Assembly: GCA_023388055.1 (NCBI GenBank)
Contig: JAEWGW010000025.1
Span: 682,001-746,000 of the forward strand
DNA: 64,000 nucleotides
Source: Bacillota bacterium
GTDB lineage: Bacteria; Bacillota; Bacilli; Paenibacillales; NBRC-103111
Reading direction: 5' to 3'
Below are positions 7,266-15,032 of the stretch, piece after piece. Every line of letters starts with the position of its first letter. Position 1 is the first letter of the stretch. Both the position numbers and the translations under genes were made by a program. The notes under the pieces are model-generated. The model searched no databases. It saw nothing but the letters and a program-made list of their open reading frames with translations, and had not been told where the DNA came from.

Positions 7266-8792
7266 CTAACGCCCCTGGGCCATACCCTGGCTGCTCCGCT
7301 CCTTCTGGATTACATCATGGGCCCCGCCTTCCACAATCGTAGTGGAGGAAACCGTAGTGAGCCGCGCCTTCTGCTGAAGCTCCGGGATGGTCAGAGCGCC
7401 GCAGTTGCACATGGTGGATTTGATTTTGCTCACGGTAATGTCCAGATTATCCTTCAGCCGTCCGGCATACGGAATATAGGAATCCACCCCTTCCTCAAAC
7501 TCCAGCTTCCCGGCTTTGGTTTCGCTGTGGTGATCGTAACGGTGCCAGTTGCGGGCCCGGCTGGAGCCCTCGCCCCAATATTCCTTCACGAAGCTGCCGC
7601 CGATAAGCACCTTGCGCCCCGGGCTTTCGTCGAACCGGGCAAAATACCGGCCCAGCATCACAAAATCCGCCCCCATCGCTAAAGCCAGCACAATATGATA
7701 ATCATGCACAATCCCGCCGTCTGAGCAAACGGGCACGTAGTTTCCCGTTTTGTCGTAATACTCCTGCCGCGCGGCAGCCACCTCAATCACCGATGTGGCC
7801 TGGCCTCTGCCAATGCCCTTTTGCTCCCGGGTGATGCAGATGGAGCCGCCGCCGATTCCCACCTTAATAAAGTCCGCTCCGGCCTCCGCCAGATAAAGAA
7901 ACCCCTCCCGGTCTACCACGTTTCCCGCCCCTACCTTGACCCGCTCGCCGAAGGTGTCCTTCAGATAACGGATGGTCTCCGCCTGCCATTCCGAATAACC
8001 GTCGGAGGAATCGATGCAGAAAATATCCGCCCCTGCTTCGATCAGCGCCGGAACCCGTTCCTTATAATCCCGGGTGTTGATGCCTGCGCCGACGATCAGT
8101 TGTTTGTTGCCGTCATGAAGCTCCAGAGGATGCTCCTTCAGACTGTCGTGGTCCTTGCGGAACACGAGGTGCAAGAGCCGGTCTTCCTTGTCGACCACGG
8201 GCAGGCAATTGAGCTTGTGCTGCCAGATAAGCTCATTAGCCTCAGCCAGCGATACTCCCTCCATCGCCACTACCAGGGACTGGCGGGGGGTCATAAATGC
8301 GGCAATCGGCTCGTTCTCCGGCATCTGGTTTTCCCGGTAATCCCGGCTGGTCACGATCCCCATCAGCTTTCCATTGGATTGGCCATTATCCGTGATGGCA
8401 ATGGTGGAATGCCCGGTTTTCGCCTTCAGTCGCAGCACATCTCCCAGGTTATGCTCCGGGGTGAGGTTGGAATCGCTGTCGACAAAACCTGCCTTATATT
8501 TCTTCACCTTCCGGATCATCTCGGCCTGCTCGGCAATCGACTGGGACCCGTAGATAAAGGAAATACCGCCGCAGCCAGCCAGAGCAATTGCCAGATTATG
8601 GTCGGATACCGATTGCATGATAGCGGAGGTCATGGGCAGGTTCATCTGCAGAGAGGGAGTTTCCCCTTTGCGGAAGCGGGTTACCGGTGTTCTCAGCTGC
8701 ACATTGTCGGGAATGCAGGCTTTGGTGGTCAAATTGGGAATCAGCAGATATTCGCTGAAGGTTCTGGACGGCTGATCATAATAAAATGCCAT
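7266..8792 (-). CDS. guaB: IMP dehydrogenase, Tritrichomonas-type
   Basis: 508 residues from the ATG at 8792, which has AGGAGGTGAAGCT in front; the longer in-frame extension upstream has no ribosome site. It oxidises IMP to XMP with NAD. The barrel starts MAFYYDQPSRTFSEYLLIP; a CBS pair occupies about 100-225. The catalytic cysteine is C319 in GGGSICITREQKGIGRGQ, and the flap carries the catalytic Arg-Tyr pair (RARNWHRYD). The GGGSICITREQ loop and the residue numbering match the IMPDH of the protist Tritrichomonas foetus as I recall it, whereas the usual bacterial loop is GPGSICTTR. It lies 91 bases behind a phosphoribosyltransferase gene on the same strand, under a purine riboswitch. Confidence 0.95.
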   Translation of the reverse strand: MAFYYDQPSRTFSEYLLIPNLTTKACIPDNVQLRTPVTRFRKGETPSLQMNLPMTSAIMQSVSDHNLAIALAGCGGISFIYGSQSIAEQAEMIRKVKKYKAGFVDSDSNLTPEHNLGDVLRLKAKTGHSTIAITDNGQSNGKLMGIVTSRDYRENQMPENEPIAAFMTPRQSLVVAMEGVSLAEANELIWQHKLNCLPVVDKEDRLLHLVFRKDHDSLKEHPLELHDGNKQLIVGAGINTRDYKERVPALIEAGADIFCIDSSDGYSEWQAETIRYLKDTFGERVKVGAGNVVDREGFLYLAEAGADFIKVGIGGGSICITREQKGIGRGQATSVIEVAAARQEYYDKTGNYVPVCSDGGIVHDYHIVLALAMGADFVMLGRYFARFDESPGRKVLIGGSFVKEYWGEGSSRARNWHRYDHHSETKAGKLEFEEGVDSYIPYAGRLKDNLDITVSKIKSTMCNCGALTIPELQQKARLTTVSSTTIVEGGAHDVIQKERSSQGMAQGR

Positions 8793-8883
8793 AGCTTCAC
8801 CTCCTATAAAATGGCCCAAAAGTACCCGGAATCCGCATCGGAGCATCGCGTCACTTTTGGGGTTACGGGATTTGGGGGATTCC

Positions 8884-9444
8884 TTACACATGTCCCAGGC
8901 AGCGCACGGGAACCTCCAGATCCTGCTCCAGCTTCAGATAATGGGCCCCCTTGGCCAGGATGGCCTGAACACCCACCAGCGTTACTCCCATCAGCTTCAA
9001 TTGGGCGGCGATACACCGGATGGTGGCGCCGGAGCTGATAACATCATCCACCAAAAGCACCCGGTCCCCTTCCTTAAAGCCGTCGAAGCAAATGAAATTT
9101 TCATTATAAGCCGTTTCCCGGCGGATGCAAATTTGGAAATCCTCATACAATTCCGTACTCAGCCGCAGGATATTGATGGGCTTACGCAGCTTGCAGGCGG
9201 CAAGCATCCCCCAGGTGTGCCCGCCAGGCTCCGGTGACACGATGTAATCGAAGGCAGGGAAATCCGTAGTGATACCGGCAACCAGGTGGTCGGTCAGCTC
9301 CAGCATCAGCTCCGGCTCCAGATAGGTGCCCCGTTCTCCAAAGGCATACAGCTTAAACGGATAAACGGTAGCGTTATCCTTTTGGATATGCACCGTTTTG
9401 GCGGCGTGTATGGAATGCGACAGTCTTGCAGGCATTTGACTCAT
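8884..9444 (-). CDS. Purine phosphoribosyltransferase
   Basis: 186 residues from the ATG at 9444 (GAAGGAG in front). The PRPP-binding signature VLLVDDVISSGATI is at about 133-146 and an N-terminal hood segment precedes it. It would condense a free purine base with PRPP to give the nucleotide. It is closer in layout to adenine/xanthine-type enzymes than to HPRT. The upstream riboswitch has a guanine-type specificity base, and the next gene makes XMP from IMP, so guanine, hypoxanthine or xanthine are the likely substrates. First gene of the operon. Confidence 0.88.
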   Translation of the reverse strand: MSQMPARLSHSIHAAKTVHIQKDNATVYPFKLYAFGERGTYLEPELMLELTDHLVAGITTDFPAFDYIVSPEPGGHTWGMLAACKLRKPINILRLSTELYEDFQICIRRETAYNENFICFDGFKEGDRVLLVDDVISSGATIRCIAAQLKLMGVTLVGVQAILAKGAHYLKLEQDLEVPVRCLGHV

Positions 9445-9596
9445 ACTGCTCACTCCTTCAAAAAATGTATGGATGGATGCCAATAGCCCCAAGGTGCAGG
9501 AGGGGGACAACCGGAAGGGAACCGTCACTTTTTGGGGGAAAAAGAGACGGGCCATCTGCCGCCACAACGGGCATACAGATTTGTCCGGTTACACTC

Positions 9597-9668
9597 CTCC
9601 TGTAGCCTGGGGCAATTTACGGTTGCCTGTAGAAACGCCCATTCCACATTAACGGGCTTATACAAGAA
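9597..9668 (-). ncRNA. Purine riboswitch aptamer (guanine-type)
   Basis: Read on the minus strand: P1 TTCTTGTA/TACAGGAG; P2 GCCCGTT/AATGGGC with the seven-base loop AATGTGG; the conserved junction GTTTCTAC; P3 GGCAA/TTGCC closing the loop CCGTAAA; and the 3' junction ending GGCTAC. The CC of loop 3 and GG of loop 2 can form the known kissing pairs. The base equal to position 74 is C, the guanine-class identity. The 3' junction is about three bases longer than usual. It leads the phosphoribosyltransferase-IMPDH operon. A weak stem and a U-run downstream (about 9539-9580) may form the expression platform. Confidence 0.85.
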
Positions 9669-9796
9669 TAGAGACAACTATTATGTTAGGTTTCGTCACA
9701 CAAATTTCTTTTTTAGTATCCTAACATCCTTGAAAATCAATGTCAATAGATATTAGCATGATATTTTCTTCATTCAAAAGTGGGCTTTGCTTCGTA

Positions 9797-9825
9797 TTGA
9801 CAGCATATCTGCTGCAGTTTATCAT
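9797..9825 (+). promoter_or_regulatory. SigA-type promoter of the Rieske oxygenase gene
   Basis: TTGACA at 9797-9802, a 17-base spacer, and TATCAT at 9820-9825. The rest of the 440-base gap between 9445 and 9886 holds the riboswitch on the other strand and an 8-base inverted repeat (ATGTTAGG/CCTAACAT, 9683-9727) of unknown role. Confidence 0.8.
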
Positions 9826-9839
9826 TAGTCTCAACTAAT
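9824..9839. promoter_or_regulatory. Palindromic operator candidate
   Basis: Perfect inverted repeat ATTAGT-CTCA-ACTAAT overlapping the -10 end and the expected transcription start of the Rieske gene. The position suits a repressor. No dedicated regulator gene is adjacent. Confidence 0.6.
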
Positions 9840-9886
9840 ACGTTATATAACATGACATCACCTAAGCCAAGGACGGAGTGATGAAT

Positions 9887-10936
9887 ATGAGCGTGATGGA
9901 GCCTGATGTAAATGCTGTGCTGCCCCTTCCCCGGGACTGTACCTTTACCGAACATGATTGGCGGGTGCTTGCCCGCTACTGGTATCCTGTTGCCATAGCC
10001 GATGAGGTGAAGGACGCCCCTGTAGCTGCCAAGCTGCTGGATGTAAGCTTAGTGGTATACCGAAGCAGCGCTGGCAAGGCTGTTGTGGCCCGGGATTTGT
10101 GCTTTCACCGCGGTGCCCCGCTGAGCAAGGGCTGGATGGAGAATGGAGAAATTGTATGCCCGTACCATGGCTTCAAATATAACTGTGAAGGCGCCTGCAC
10201 ATCGGTGCCTGCACACCCCAACAGCAAAATTTCCCCAAGGTTGAAGCTGGCCATGCACCCTGCGGTGGAACAGTACGGCTTGATCTGGACCTGCTTGGCA
10301 GGAGGAGAGCCCCAACTTCCGGACTTCCCGGGCTGGGATGATCCGGATTTTATCCGGATTTTACCCCCCAGCTTCGATATCGCCGGTTCGGCTGGACGCC
10401 AAATGGAAGGGTTTCTGGATGTGTCCCATTTTGCTTATGTGCATACGGAGAGCTTCGGGGACCGCAACAATACCGAGGTGCCGCAATATAAGGTGAGAAG
10501 GGAAGGGACGGAGCTGTTTGCCGATTACGTCAGCACCGTCAGCAATTACGGCAAAGGACAGAACATCCCTGTTCCGGAGGGGTTCCTGTGGCTGCGTGCC
10601 TTCCGGGTATTTCCGCCCTTTGCTGCTTCGCTAACGGTCCATTTTCCCGGTGAGGGCAAGCTCATGATTCTAAACTGCGCCTCTCCTGTCTCCGCCCGGT
10701 ATACCAGGCTGTTCTGTCCTATTGCCCGCAACTTCGATAAGGACGCGCCGGTGGAGGATACCATCCGCTTTAATCTCCAGGTGTTTTCGGAGGACCGGGA
10801 GATGGTGGAAGCCCAGAAGCCGGAGGACCTGCCTCTGGATCTGTTGGAGGAGGTCCACATTCCTGCCGACCGTACCTCCATCGCATACCGCCAGCTGCTG
10901 TCCGAGCTGGGGTTGGGCCGCAATTACACCTCTTAA
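9887..10936 (+). CDS. Rieske non-haem iron oxygenase, purine-oxygenase-like
   Basis: 349 residues from the ATG at 9887, chosen because GGAG lies eight bases upstream; GTG 9878 and ATG 9881 are too close to it. The Rieske [2Fe-2S] motif is C72-x-H74 (CFHRGAPLSKG) and C91-x2-H94 (CPYHGFKYN). The mononuclear iron ligands lie in GFLDVSHFAYVHTESFGD (H181, H186). Segments such as GAC.SVPAHPNSKI and the C-terminal SIAYRQLLSEL resemble the N-demethylase NdmA of caffeine degraders, and the family also includes hypoxanthine-oxidising HpxD, both from memory. No reductase gene is adjacent. Purine context on the facing strand supports a purine substrate, but this is inference. Confidence 0.85.
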   Translation: MSVMEPDVNAVLPLPRDCTFTEHDWRVLARYWYPVAIADEVKDAPVAAKLLDVSLVVYRSSAGKAVVARDLCFHRGAPLSKGWMENGEIVCPYHGFKYNCEGACTSVPAHPNSKISPRLKLAMHPAVEQYGLIWTCLAGGEPQLPDFPGWDDPDFIRILPPSFDIAGSAGRQMEGFLDVSHFAYVHTESFGDRNNTEVPQYKVRREGTELFADYVSTVSNYGKGQNIPVPEGFLWLRAFRVFPPFAASLTVHFPGEGKLMILNCASPVSARYTRLFCPIARNFDKDAPVEDTIRFNLQVFSEDREMVEAQKPEDLPLDLLEEVHIPADRTSIAYRQLLSELGLGRNYTS

Positions 10937-11014
10937 GAAAGGGTGGGGAATAGAAGGTTGGTACACGCTGGAATCTCTTTTTTACAAACTGGAGTTTTAT
11001 CCATACGTTCGTTT

Positions 11015-11042
11015 GCCGCTCGCAATGTGGGGCGGCTTTTTT
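11015..11042 (+). terminator. Intrinsic terminator after the Rieske gene
   Basis: GCCGC/GCGGC stem with an 12-base loop followed by six T. The rest of the 270-base gap to the next gene is AT-rich and holds no gene that I can support. Confidence 0.65.
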
Positions 11043-11206
11043 GTCGGAGCAGGAGTTTTTTCTGAAGCTGAAGGAACATTTTTTGCATTAAAAATGATGT
11101 AGATTTAATCAAAATTAAAATAGAATGATGCTGAAATCTGTCATATAATTATTGTAGTGCGACGGTGGATGGATAACCATCGTGTGAAAGGAGCTGTTCG
11201 GGTTCG

Positions 11207-11638
11207 ATGATGTGGAAAGAGAAGTACAAGATCGGTGTGGAACTGATCGATGAACAGCACCTCGAATTGTTTAAGCGTGTGGAGAGCTTTTTGCTGGTAC
11301 TTCGCTCCAAGGACGATTGGGATACCAAGGTGGAGAAGGTTAAGGAAACCCTGGATTTTATGAAGCTGTACGTGGTGCAGCATTTCCGTGATGAAGAGCA
11401 GTATCAGCGGGAGGTGTGTTACCCGGATTGCGCCGGTCACTGCAAGCTGCATGCCCAATTTACCTCTGAAGTGGCGGAATTCGTCAGGCTTTTTGAGGAG
11501 CAGGGCTATCAGGAGCCGTTGGTTCAGAAGTTCGCCGGTAAGCTGCTGGCGTGGCTGATTAATCATGTGGCCGCTTCCGACCAGAAGATTGCCGACTATC
11601 TGGAACGCCTGAAGGGGGATCCCGCATATGAATCCTGA
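11207..11638 (+). CDS. Bacteriohemerythrin
   Basis: 143 residues, usual size. Di-iron ligands are visible: DEQH near residue 17, HFRDEE near 60, HCKLH near 79 and WLINHVAASD near 115, the H...E...H...H...D pattern of hemerythrins. It would bind oxygen reversibly in the cytoplasm. Two adjacent ATGs (11207, 11210) can start it behind AAGGAG. Its 3' end overlaps the next gene (cheX) by 11 bases, which suggests that the two are cotranscribed and perhaps linked in aerotaxis or motility control. Confidence 0.93.
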   Translation: MMWKEKYKIGVELIDEQHLELFKRVESFLLVLRSKDDWDTKVEKVKETLDFMKLYVVQHFRDEEQYQREVCYPDCAGHCKLHAQFTSEVAEFVRLFEEQGYQEPLVQKFAGKLLAWLINHVAASDQKIADYLERLKGDPAYES

Positions 11639-12092
11639 GCTTGCGAATCCCTTTTATGTGGCAACCCGGGAGGTTTTCCGGCTGATGCTGGATCTGGAGG
11701 TCCAACGTGGAGCGGAGCAGCTGAAGCTGGACGGTCTGGCCAATAAAAAAGCCTGTGTCAGCATCGGTATCGTTGGTGATCTGGAAGGCACCATCCAATA
11801 TAACTTTCCCGAAAGTATGACGTTGGAGATGGTACGGATCATGTCCGGCATGGAAATGGAGGTTGTGGATGATTTTGTCGCCTCCGCCCTAAGCGAAATT
11901 GTCAATATCATTAGCGGCAATGCCATGACCAGCTTGTTCGAAAGTAATTATACCTGCGACATTCTTCCCCCTACTCTCGAGCTGATCGAGGAAGTGGCGG
12001 AGCGTCCTTCCGATAAAGTGATTTCCCTGCCGCTGGAGACGATCATCGGACCGCTCCGGGTGGAAGTGAATTTGCGCAAAAAAGGGGCATAA
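11628..12092 (+). CDS. cheX: CheX-type chemotaxis phosphatase
   Basis: 154 residues. The active-site helix SALSEIVNIISGNAM (~residues 86-100) carries the E-x2-N pair that CheX uses to dephosphorylate CheY-P. The fold begins after a helical N-terminus and the protein ends in a beta strand (IGPLRVEVNLRKKG). It overlaps the bacteriohemerythrin gene by 11 bases. No other chemotaxis gene is in the window, so it is a detached CheX homologue, perhaps acting on a specific response regulator. Confidence 0.88.
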   Translation: MNPELANPFYVATREVFRLMLDLEVQRGAEQLKLDGLANKKACVSIGIVGDLEGTIQYNFPESMTLEMVRIMSGMEMEVVDDFVASALSEIVNIISGNAMTSLFESNYTCDILPPTLELIEEVAERPSDKVISLPLETIIGPLRVEVNLRKKGA

Positions 12093-12255
12093 CGCCCGAT
12101 ACTCCGCTGGTTTCCTTGGGAAGCTGGCTTTTTTATTTGCCCTGGGATGAATCCGGTTCGCATGATTAGCAGCCGGGCCAAGTGGTATAATAGACTGGAA
12201 GCGCGGTCCAGCACCGCGGCTCTAGCAAACACTTGGGAGAGGAGTGGATCATACC

Positions 12256-13227
12256 ATGGATCAACAGGACGAAAAAAAGGTACACAAGGAGCTGGCTACC
12301 TTTGCCGGGGGCTGCTTCTGGTGTATGGTGAAGCCCTTTGATGAGCTGCCGGGCATCCTCCGGGTGGTTTCCGGTTATACAGGCGGACATAAGCCTAATC
12401 CTACCTATGAGGAAGTGTGCACCCATACCACCGGCCATACGGAGGCGGTGCAGATCGAGTTTGATCCGGCACGTTTCCCTTATGCCAAGCTGGTGGAGCT
12501 GTTCTGGCAGCAAATTGATCCCACCGACCCGGGGGGCCAGTTCCACGACCGGGGTGACTCTTACCGCACCGCGGTTTTTTACCATTCCGACGAGCAAAAA
12601 AAGATTGCCGAGGAGTCCAAGCGCAAGCTTGCGGCAAGCGGGCGATTCGATAAACCGATAGTGGTCCCCATTGAGCCTGCCCAGCCGTTCTATCCGGCGG
12701 AGGAGTACCACCAGGACTACCACAAGAAAAATCCGATGCATTATAAACGTTACCGGACCGGTTCCGGCCGGGAGGCGTTTATTGAACGGCATTGGTCCCG
12801 CACAACCCATGATACCAGCCACTTGACGCCGTTACAGTACGAGGTAACCCAGAATAACGCAACGGAGCCGCCATTCCGCAATGAATTTTTTGACCATAAG
12901 GAAGAGGGCATCTATGTGGATATTGTTTCGGGCGAACCCTTGTTCAGTTCCTTGGACAAATTTGATTCCGGCTGCGGCTGGCCCAGCTTTACGAAGCCGT
13001 TGGCCGAACATGCGGTAAAGGAAAAATCGGATTTCAGCCATTTTATGATCCGCAACGAGGTTCGCAGCAGCGAAGCGGATTCCCATCTGGGTCATGTGTT
13101 TGACGATGGTCCGGAGGATAAGGGGGGGCTGCGCTATTGCATCAATTCCGCCGCTCTCCGGTTTATCCCTAAGAAGGATCTGGAGCAGGAAGGGTATGGC
13201 GAGTTCCGCAAGCTGTTCGGTGAATGA
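12256..13227 (+). CDS. msrAB: Bifunctional methionine sulfoxide reductase MsrA-MsrB
   Basis: 323 residues from the ATG at 12256. MsrA (residues ~10-165) has the catalytic GCFWCM motif; MsrB (~185-310) has SGCGWPSF and the catalytic cysteine in RYCINSAALRF. It reduces both S and R methionine sulfoxide epimers with thioredoxin. It stands alone between a short gap and a strong terminator. Confidence 0.96.
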   Translation: MDQQDEKKVHKELATFAGGCFWCMVKPFDELPGILRVVSGYTGGHKPNPTYEEVCTHTTGHTEAVQIEFDPARFPYAKLVELFWQQIDPTDPGGQFHDRGDSYRTAVFYHSDEQKKIAEESKRKLAASGRFDKPIVVPIEPAQPFYPAEEYHQDYHKKNPMHYKRYRTGSGREAFIERHWSRTTHDTSHLTPLQYEVTQNNATEPPFRNEFFDHKEEGIYVDIVSGEPLFSSLDKFDSGCGWPSFTKPLAEHAVKEKSDFSHFMIRNEVRSSEADSHLGHVFDDGPEDKGGLRYCINSAALRFIPKKDLEQEGYGEFRKLFGE

Positions 13228-13241
13228 AAAAGTGCACTTCG

Positions 13242-13271
13242 AACCCCTGGTCATAAAGGCCAGGGGTTTTT
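13242..13271 (+). terminator. Intrinsic terminator of msrAB
   Basis: AACCCCTGG/CCAGGGGTT stem, nine-base loop, T-run. Confidence 0.93.
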
Positions 13272-13412
13272 GGGATGCTCTGGTGGGTGTAACATATATC
13301 ACACTTCGAATGGAGCGGACAGTTTATAATTTACGGGTCCGCAGTCCGCACAATCTCAGCTTGTGGTGGGGTTGGGGGCCCGGGCAAGATCGGTAAGGAG
13401 GAACCAAGATCC

Positions 13413-14366
13413 ATGGCTTACAAGTCGCTTGAACTGGTAAAACCTGAACTTTACACGCTGGAAGGACTGGAGGTGGGGTTGACCTCATCCTGCAACTTCA
13501 AGTGCGATTACTGCTGTGCGTATCAGCGCAATGACGGAGAAAGCCTGGATGGCCAAGAGGTGATCCGGATTCTGGAGGAGCTGCCGGGACTGAAGCGGGT
13601 ACGTTTATCCGGTGGTGAGGTCACCATGAAATACAAGGATTGTGTGGAGGTTGTGTCCTACTGTGCTTCACGGGGGATTCAAACCCAGTTGAATTCCAAT
13701 GCCAGTCTGTTGAATGAAGCCAAGGTAGAGGAACTGGTGCAGGCGGGGCTGACTACCATTCATATCAGCTTTAACTTTACGACGTCGGAAGGGTTTTCCA
13801 GGTATTACAAGCTGCCTCCGGCAGTCTACAGCCGGATTCTGGAGAATATCCGCATGTTTGCACGGACTAAGGTGGATACGGTGCTGGAGACGCTGCTATT
13901 TGAGGAGACCCAGCATTGTCTGACGGATATCAGCGCTATGGTCTATGATCTGGGGGTCCGCACCCATGAAATCCAGAACAGCATTGTCATGAATCATACT
14001 GGCTGGAAAGCTATAGCGGCACGGGAGCAGCTGAAGCGGTCTGTGGATGAGCTCATCGCAGCCAAACGGGAGGATTCGGTGTTGTTCTTAACCTGCATGG
14101 ACCACTTCGCTGAAGAACTGGGCATCCGTGAGCAGCCCGGGGTGTATATAACGCAATGTATCGAAGGCAAAACCCAGCTGCATCTGCACGGAAACGGAGA
14201 TATCCTGATTTCGGAGCTATGTTATCCGGTGGTGATTGGCAACATCTATAAAGGCACCAAACTGGCAGATATTTTTAGCAGTATGCCTCCAGCTCTGGAG
14301 GATTATCTGCAGCGGGAGCCTTGCCCGGCCCGCGAAGCCATGTTCCCGCAAGAAAGCAAGGCCTAA
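13413..14366 (+). CDS. Radical SAM protein, MoaA-like
   Basis: 317 residues behind AAGGAGG. The [4Fe-4S]/SAM motif is C27-x3-C31-x2-C34 (SSCNFKCDYC), followed by the GGE-like motif SGGEVTM. A C-terminal segment (ITQCIEGKTQLHLHGNGDI then SELCYPVVIGNIYKGTKLADIF) looks like a reduced SPASM/twitch region with two or three cysteines that could bind a second cluster. The product is unknown; there is no precursor peptide or molybdopterin gene nearby. It stands alone. Confidence 0.87.
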   Translation: MAYKSLELVKPELYTLEGLEVGLTSSCNFKCDYCCAYQRNDGESLDGQEVIRILEELPGLKRVRLSGGEVTMKYKDCVEVVSYCASRGIQTQLNSNASLLNEAKVEELVQAGLTTIHISFNFTTSEGFSRYYKLPPAVYSRILENIRMFARTKVDTVLETLLFEETQHCLTDISAMVYDLGVRTHEIQNSIVMNHTGWKAIAAREQLKRSVDELIAAKREDSVLFLTCMDHFAEELGIREQPGVYITQCIEGKTQLHLHGNGDILISELCYPVVIGNIYKGTKLADIFSSMPPALEDYLQREPCPAREAMFPQESKA

Positions 14367-14378
14367 TCCGTCCTTCCT

Positions 14379-14460
14379 TCTCCGTCCCAAGACGGAGATA
14401 TAAATCCTCCTGTGGTGTGTTGTTCCCGGATGCCGGTTTGCTTACAATGGGAACATACAG
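14379..14460 (+). promoter_or_regulatory. Promoter module, copy 1 (shared with 40470-40551)
   Basis: A perfect dyad TCTCCGTC-CCAA-GACGGAGA (14379-14398), then TATAAATCC, then a -35 TTGTTC (14420-14425), 17 bases, and a -10 TACAAT (14443-14448) followed by GGGAACATACAG. The whole block aligns without gaps to a block upstream of the acyltransferase operon; in the 70 bases from 14391, 54 are identical by my count. It drives the membrane protein gene at 14503. Confidence 0.75.
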
Positions 14461-14502
14461 GATAAATCCTAAACAAGATCAGGATTCGAACGGGAGGATA
14501 TT

Positions 14503-15009
14503 ATGGACAGGAAAGCGTTAGGCGGTATCTTATTGATTCTGGCCGGGGTATTGATGTTTGCCGGGAAAGGAAACCCCATAGACCCGGGATTTGTGTTTGG
14601 GAATTTCTGGGCAAGTTTATTTATTATCCCATTGGGATTATTCTTCCATTGGCTGTATTTCTTCGCCACAGGCCGCAAAGGAACAGGGCTCCTTATTCCG
14701 GGCGGTATCCTTCTGGTGGCGGGTGTGGTTTGCCAGATTTCCATGCTGTTTGATATCTGGGAGTACACCTGGCCTGGCTTCCCGCTGGCCGTTGCGTTTG
14801 GCCTTCTGGAGTTTTATTGGTTTGCAGGCCGGAACCGCTGGCTTCTCATTCCGATCTTCATTCTTACCAGCGTATCCGTGCTGTTCTTCGCCATCTTCGC
14901 ATTAGGCGGCCTGACCAGCTTCCATGTGATGGGTCAGTCCGCAGCAGCTATCGTGCTGGTTGCCGCAGGTCTGTTCCTGATGCTGGGCAAAAAGCGCGAA
15001 CGGTTCTAG
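14503..15009 (+). CDS. LiaF/DUF5668-like membrane protein
   Basis: 168 residues, almost entirely hydrophobic, with about six predicted membrane helices and short loops (GILLILAGVLMF, then FIIPLGLFFHWLYFF, and so on), resembling the N-terminal membrane part of LiaF-type proteins. There is no extracytoplasmic domain. The gene has GGGAGGATATT before its ATG and stands alone behind the promoter module that also precedes the acyltransferase operon at 40637, which suggests a common envelope-related signal. Confidence 0.75.
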   Translation: MDRKALGGILLILAGVLMFAGKGNPIDPGFVFGNFWASLFIIPLGLFFHWLYFFATGRKGTGLLIPGGILLVAGVVCQISMLFDIWEYTWPGFPLAVAFGLLEFYWFAGRNRWLLIPIFILTSVSVLFFAIFALGGLTSFHVMGQSAAAIVLVAAGLFLMLGKKRERF

Positions 15010-15032
15010 TACGCTTGCGTTACACAGAATGC

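Noticed and set aside
12093..12140. Terminator after cheX
   Set aside because: The GCTGG repeats are direct, not inverted; only a short TTCC/GGAA stem with T6 remains, too weak to list.
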